From: Bacteroidales bacterium
GTDB lineage: Bacteria; Bacteroidota; Bacteroidia; Bacteroidales; UBA4181
NCBI GenBank assembly: GCA_028700615.1
Contig: JAQVSH010000118.1
Span: 1-6,165, forward strand
Length of the DNA stretch: 6,165 bases
Reading direction: 5' to 3'
The notes under the pieces were generated by a model, which did not search any database, had not been told where the DNA came from, and saw nothing but the letters and a program-made list of their open reading frames with translations. Below are positions 5,222-6,165 of this stretch, one piece after another (position 1 is the stretch's first letter; each line of letters starts with the position of its first letter). The position numbers and the translations under genes are program-made.

Positions 5222-5270
5222 TGTGCATATTACTATCATCATGAAATAATATGGAATAGTAATATGCACA
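5222..5270 (+). other. Perfect 15-bp hairpin between the NVEALA gene and the propeller gene
   Basis: TGTGCATATTACTAT (5222-5236) is perfectly complementary to 5256-5270, with a 19-nt loop. It begins 22 nt after the NVEALA stop. No long T run follows (the sequence continues AACTATAAG), so it is not a classical terminator, and its AT-rich stem resembles an mRNA-stabilising or attenuating structure. It could set a higher level of the small protein than of the lipoprotein downstream if both are on one transcript; that is inference. A protein-binding palindrome is an alternative. Confidence 0.6.
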
Positions 5271-5337
5271 AACTATAAGACCTTAGGATTTATTTCAATA
5301 ACCTGGAGTATCTATAAATAATACATACATTTTATTT

Positions 5338-6165
5338 ATGAGAAAACTTTTTATATTCATTATATTCATTTTGGCAATTACATATTCCTCCTGCCAAAGA
5401 AAAGGACAAACTGTGTTTTTAAGCGAGAATTTACGTTTTGTGCAACCTGACACCACGATTCATCTAAACGGAAAATTACTTTCTTTTGAAGATAACCCTC
5501 CAATAGGAATGAGTAATATAAATTGTATTGATTCTTTCTTATTATTTTCCTTACGATTTCAATCAAAAGACTCCTCATATTTTTTAAAAGCATATAACAA
5601 ATTTAATCACAAATTTTTGGGAAACCTCATTTCCAAAGGAAATGGTCCGGACGAGTTTTTGAGTGTTGTTTATCGGGATCAATTTTATCTATCTGGAGAT
5701 TCTATCAAAATATATCTTCATGATCTGAGTAGAGAACAATTATATGCTATCAATCTGACAAGTTCGATTTTTAAAACAAAAACTGAAATATCAAAAGAAT
5801 TTGGCAAATTACCTCGATGGACATTAAAGGCTTTCCATTATCAGGATTCTCTTTTGTTGCTGAAAAGGATAGACAACACGGGTCTGGTTTATGAATTATT
5901 TAACTCCCAAAAAGGAGAAAAGATTCGCCAATTTCTCCTTTATTCAGTTAATATTGGAAGGGACAATTATGATAAATTTAATTCTATAGATTATCTGCAA
6001 TTTGAGAATCAAAAAATAGCCATGCCTATGATGTTCATGAATCAGGTGAATATCCTGGATTTGAAAGATGCTGATAATATTGCAATTACAACAAAGAAGA
6101 ATCATCCTTCATGGGACAACATCAAAAAAAAAGAAAATAGTGAACTCAACGTATATTACATCGAT
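5338..6165 (+). CDS. TolB-like 6-bladed beta-propeller lipoprotein, 3' end beyond the window
   Basis: An open frame of 276 codons from the ATG at 5338 to the window end without a stop, so the protein is partial. It begins with a short signal peptide (hydrophobic about 4-15) and a lipobox ending SSC, with lipidated C19. The following residues QRKGQ lack the acidic surface-export signal seen on many Bacteroidota surface lipoproteins, so a periplasmic-leaflet location is possible. The segment ISKGNGPDEF (98-107) matches the G-x-GPxEF signature of the TolB-like / 6-bladed beta-propeller lipoproteins of Bacteroidota. Around it are alternating beta-strand-like segments, consistent with propeller blades (for example FLLFSLRF, DSIKIYLHDL, SLLLLKRIDN, KIAMPMMFMN). 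Full members usually have roughly 350-400 residues, so perhaps 80-120 are missing. The gene is notably AT-rich compared with the kdn operon. Its position after an NVEALA gene fits the usual pairing. The molecular function of the family is not established; ligand or partner binding at the envelope is a guess. Confidence 0.8.
   Translation, partial: MRKLFIFIIFILAITYSSCQRKGQTVFLSENLRFVQPDTTIHLNGKLLSFEDNPPIGMSNINCIDSFLLFSLRFQSKDSSYFLKAYNKFNHKFLGNLISKGNGPDEFLSVVYRDQFYLSGDSIKIYLHDLSREQLYAINLTSSIFKTKTEISKEFGKLPRWTLKAFHYQDSLLLLKRIDNTGLVYELFNSQKGEKIRQFLLYSVNIGRDNYDKFNSIDYLQFENQKIAMPMMFMNQVNILDLKDADNIAITTKKNHPSWDNIKKKENSELNVYYID

Noticed and set aside
4881..5228. 115-codon minus-strand open frame
   Set aside because: It is fully antisense to the NVEALA gene, whose signal peptide and motif are clear.
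5378..5593. 71-codon minus-strand open frame
   Set aside because: It is antisense to the start of the propeller lipoprotein gene and has no supporting features.
1..6165. tRNA, rRNA or known riboswitch
   Set aside because: No cloverleaf, rRNA-like conserved block or recognisable riboswitch core was seen on either strand by reading; no covariance search could be run.

Overview
The window looks like a chromosomal segment from a Gram-negative Bacteroidota, most likely a Bacteroidales gut-type bacterium. Three things point there. The spacers before genes lack clear Shine-Dalgarno sequences. A Bacteroidota-style -7 promoter element (TAnnTTTG) lies upstream of kdnA. The right side carries a small NVEALA-family exported protein followed by a lipoprotein with a 6-bladed beta-propeller signature, a pairing I associate with this phylum. 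The genus cannot be fixed from the sequence.

Left half (1-3220, minus strand): a compact three-gene operon read right to left, kdnA (3146-1953), kdsB (1926-1183), kdnB (1141-68). It has a promoter candidate at 3213-3220 and an intrinsic terminator at 4-33. Together the products should convert Kdo into its 8-amino form, Kdo8N, and activate it. KdnB oxidises the C8 hydroxyl to an aldehyde, KdnA transaminates it with PLP, and KdsB couples the product to CMP. This would supply an amino-modified inner-core sugar for lipid A/LOS and reduce the negative charge near the membrane.

Middle (3221-4045): no convincing gene. It holds two large inverted-repeat structures: an imperfect palindrome at 3326-3520 with an extra copy of its end motif at 3291-3315, and a 143-bp element at 3635-3777 with perfect 24-bp ends. 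A very AT-rich stretch follows. The repeats separate the conserved sugar operon from an accessory-type region.

Right half (4046-6165, plus strand): a short thioredoxin-like lipoprotein that appears to lack the middle of its domain (4046-4459); a roughly 480-bp stretch with protein-like but broken reading frames and an inverted repeat (4460-4938); an NVEALA-family small exported protein with four cysteines (4939-5199); a strong hairpin (5222-5270); and the first 276 residues of a TolB-like 6-bladed propeller lipoprotein that runs off the window (5338-6165). These genes are visibly AT-richer than the kdn operon. They look like a poorly characterised cell-envelope/secreted-peptide module and are the most likely place for undescribed biology.
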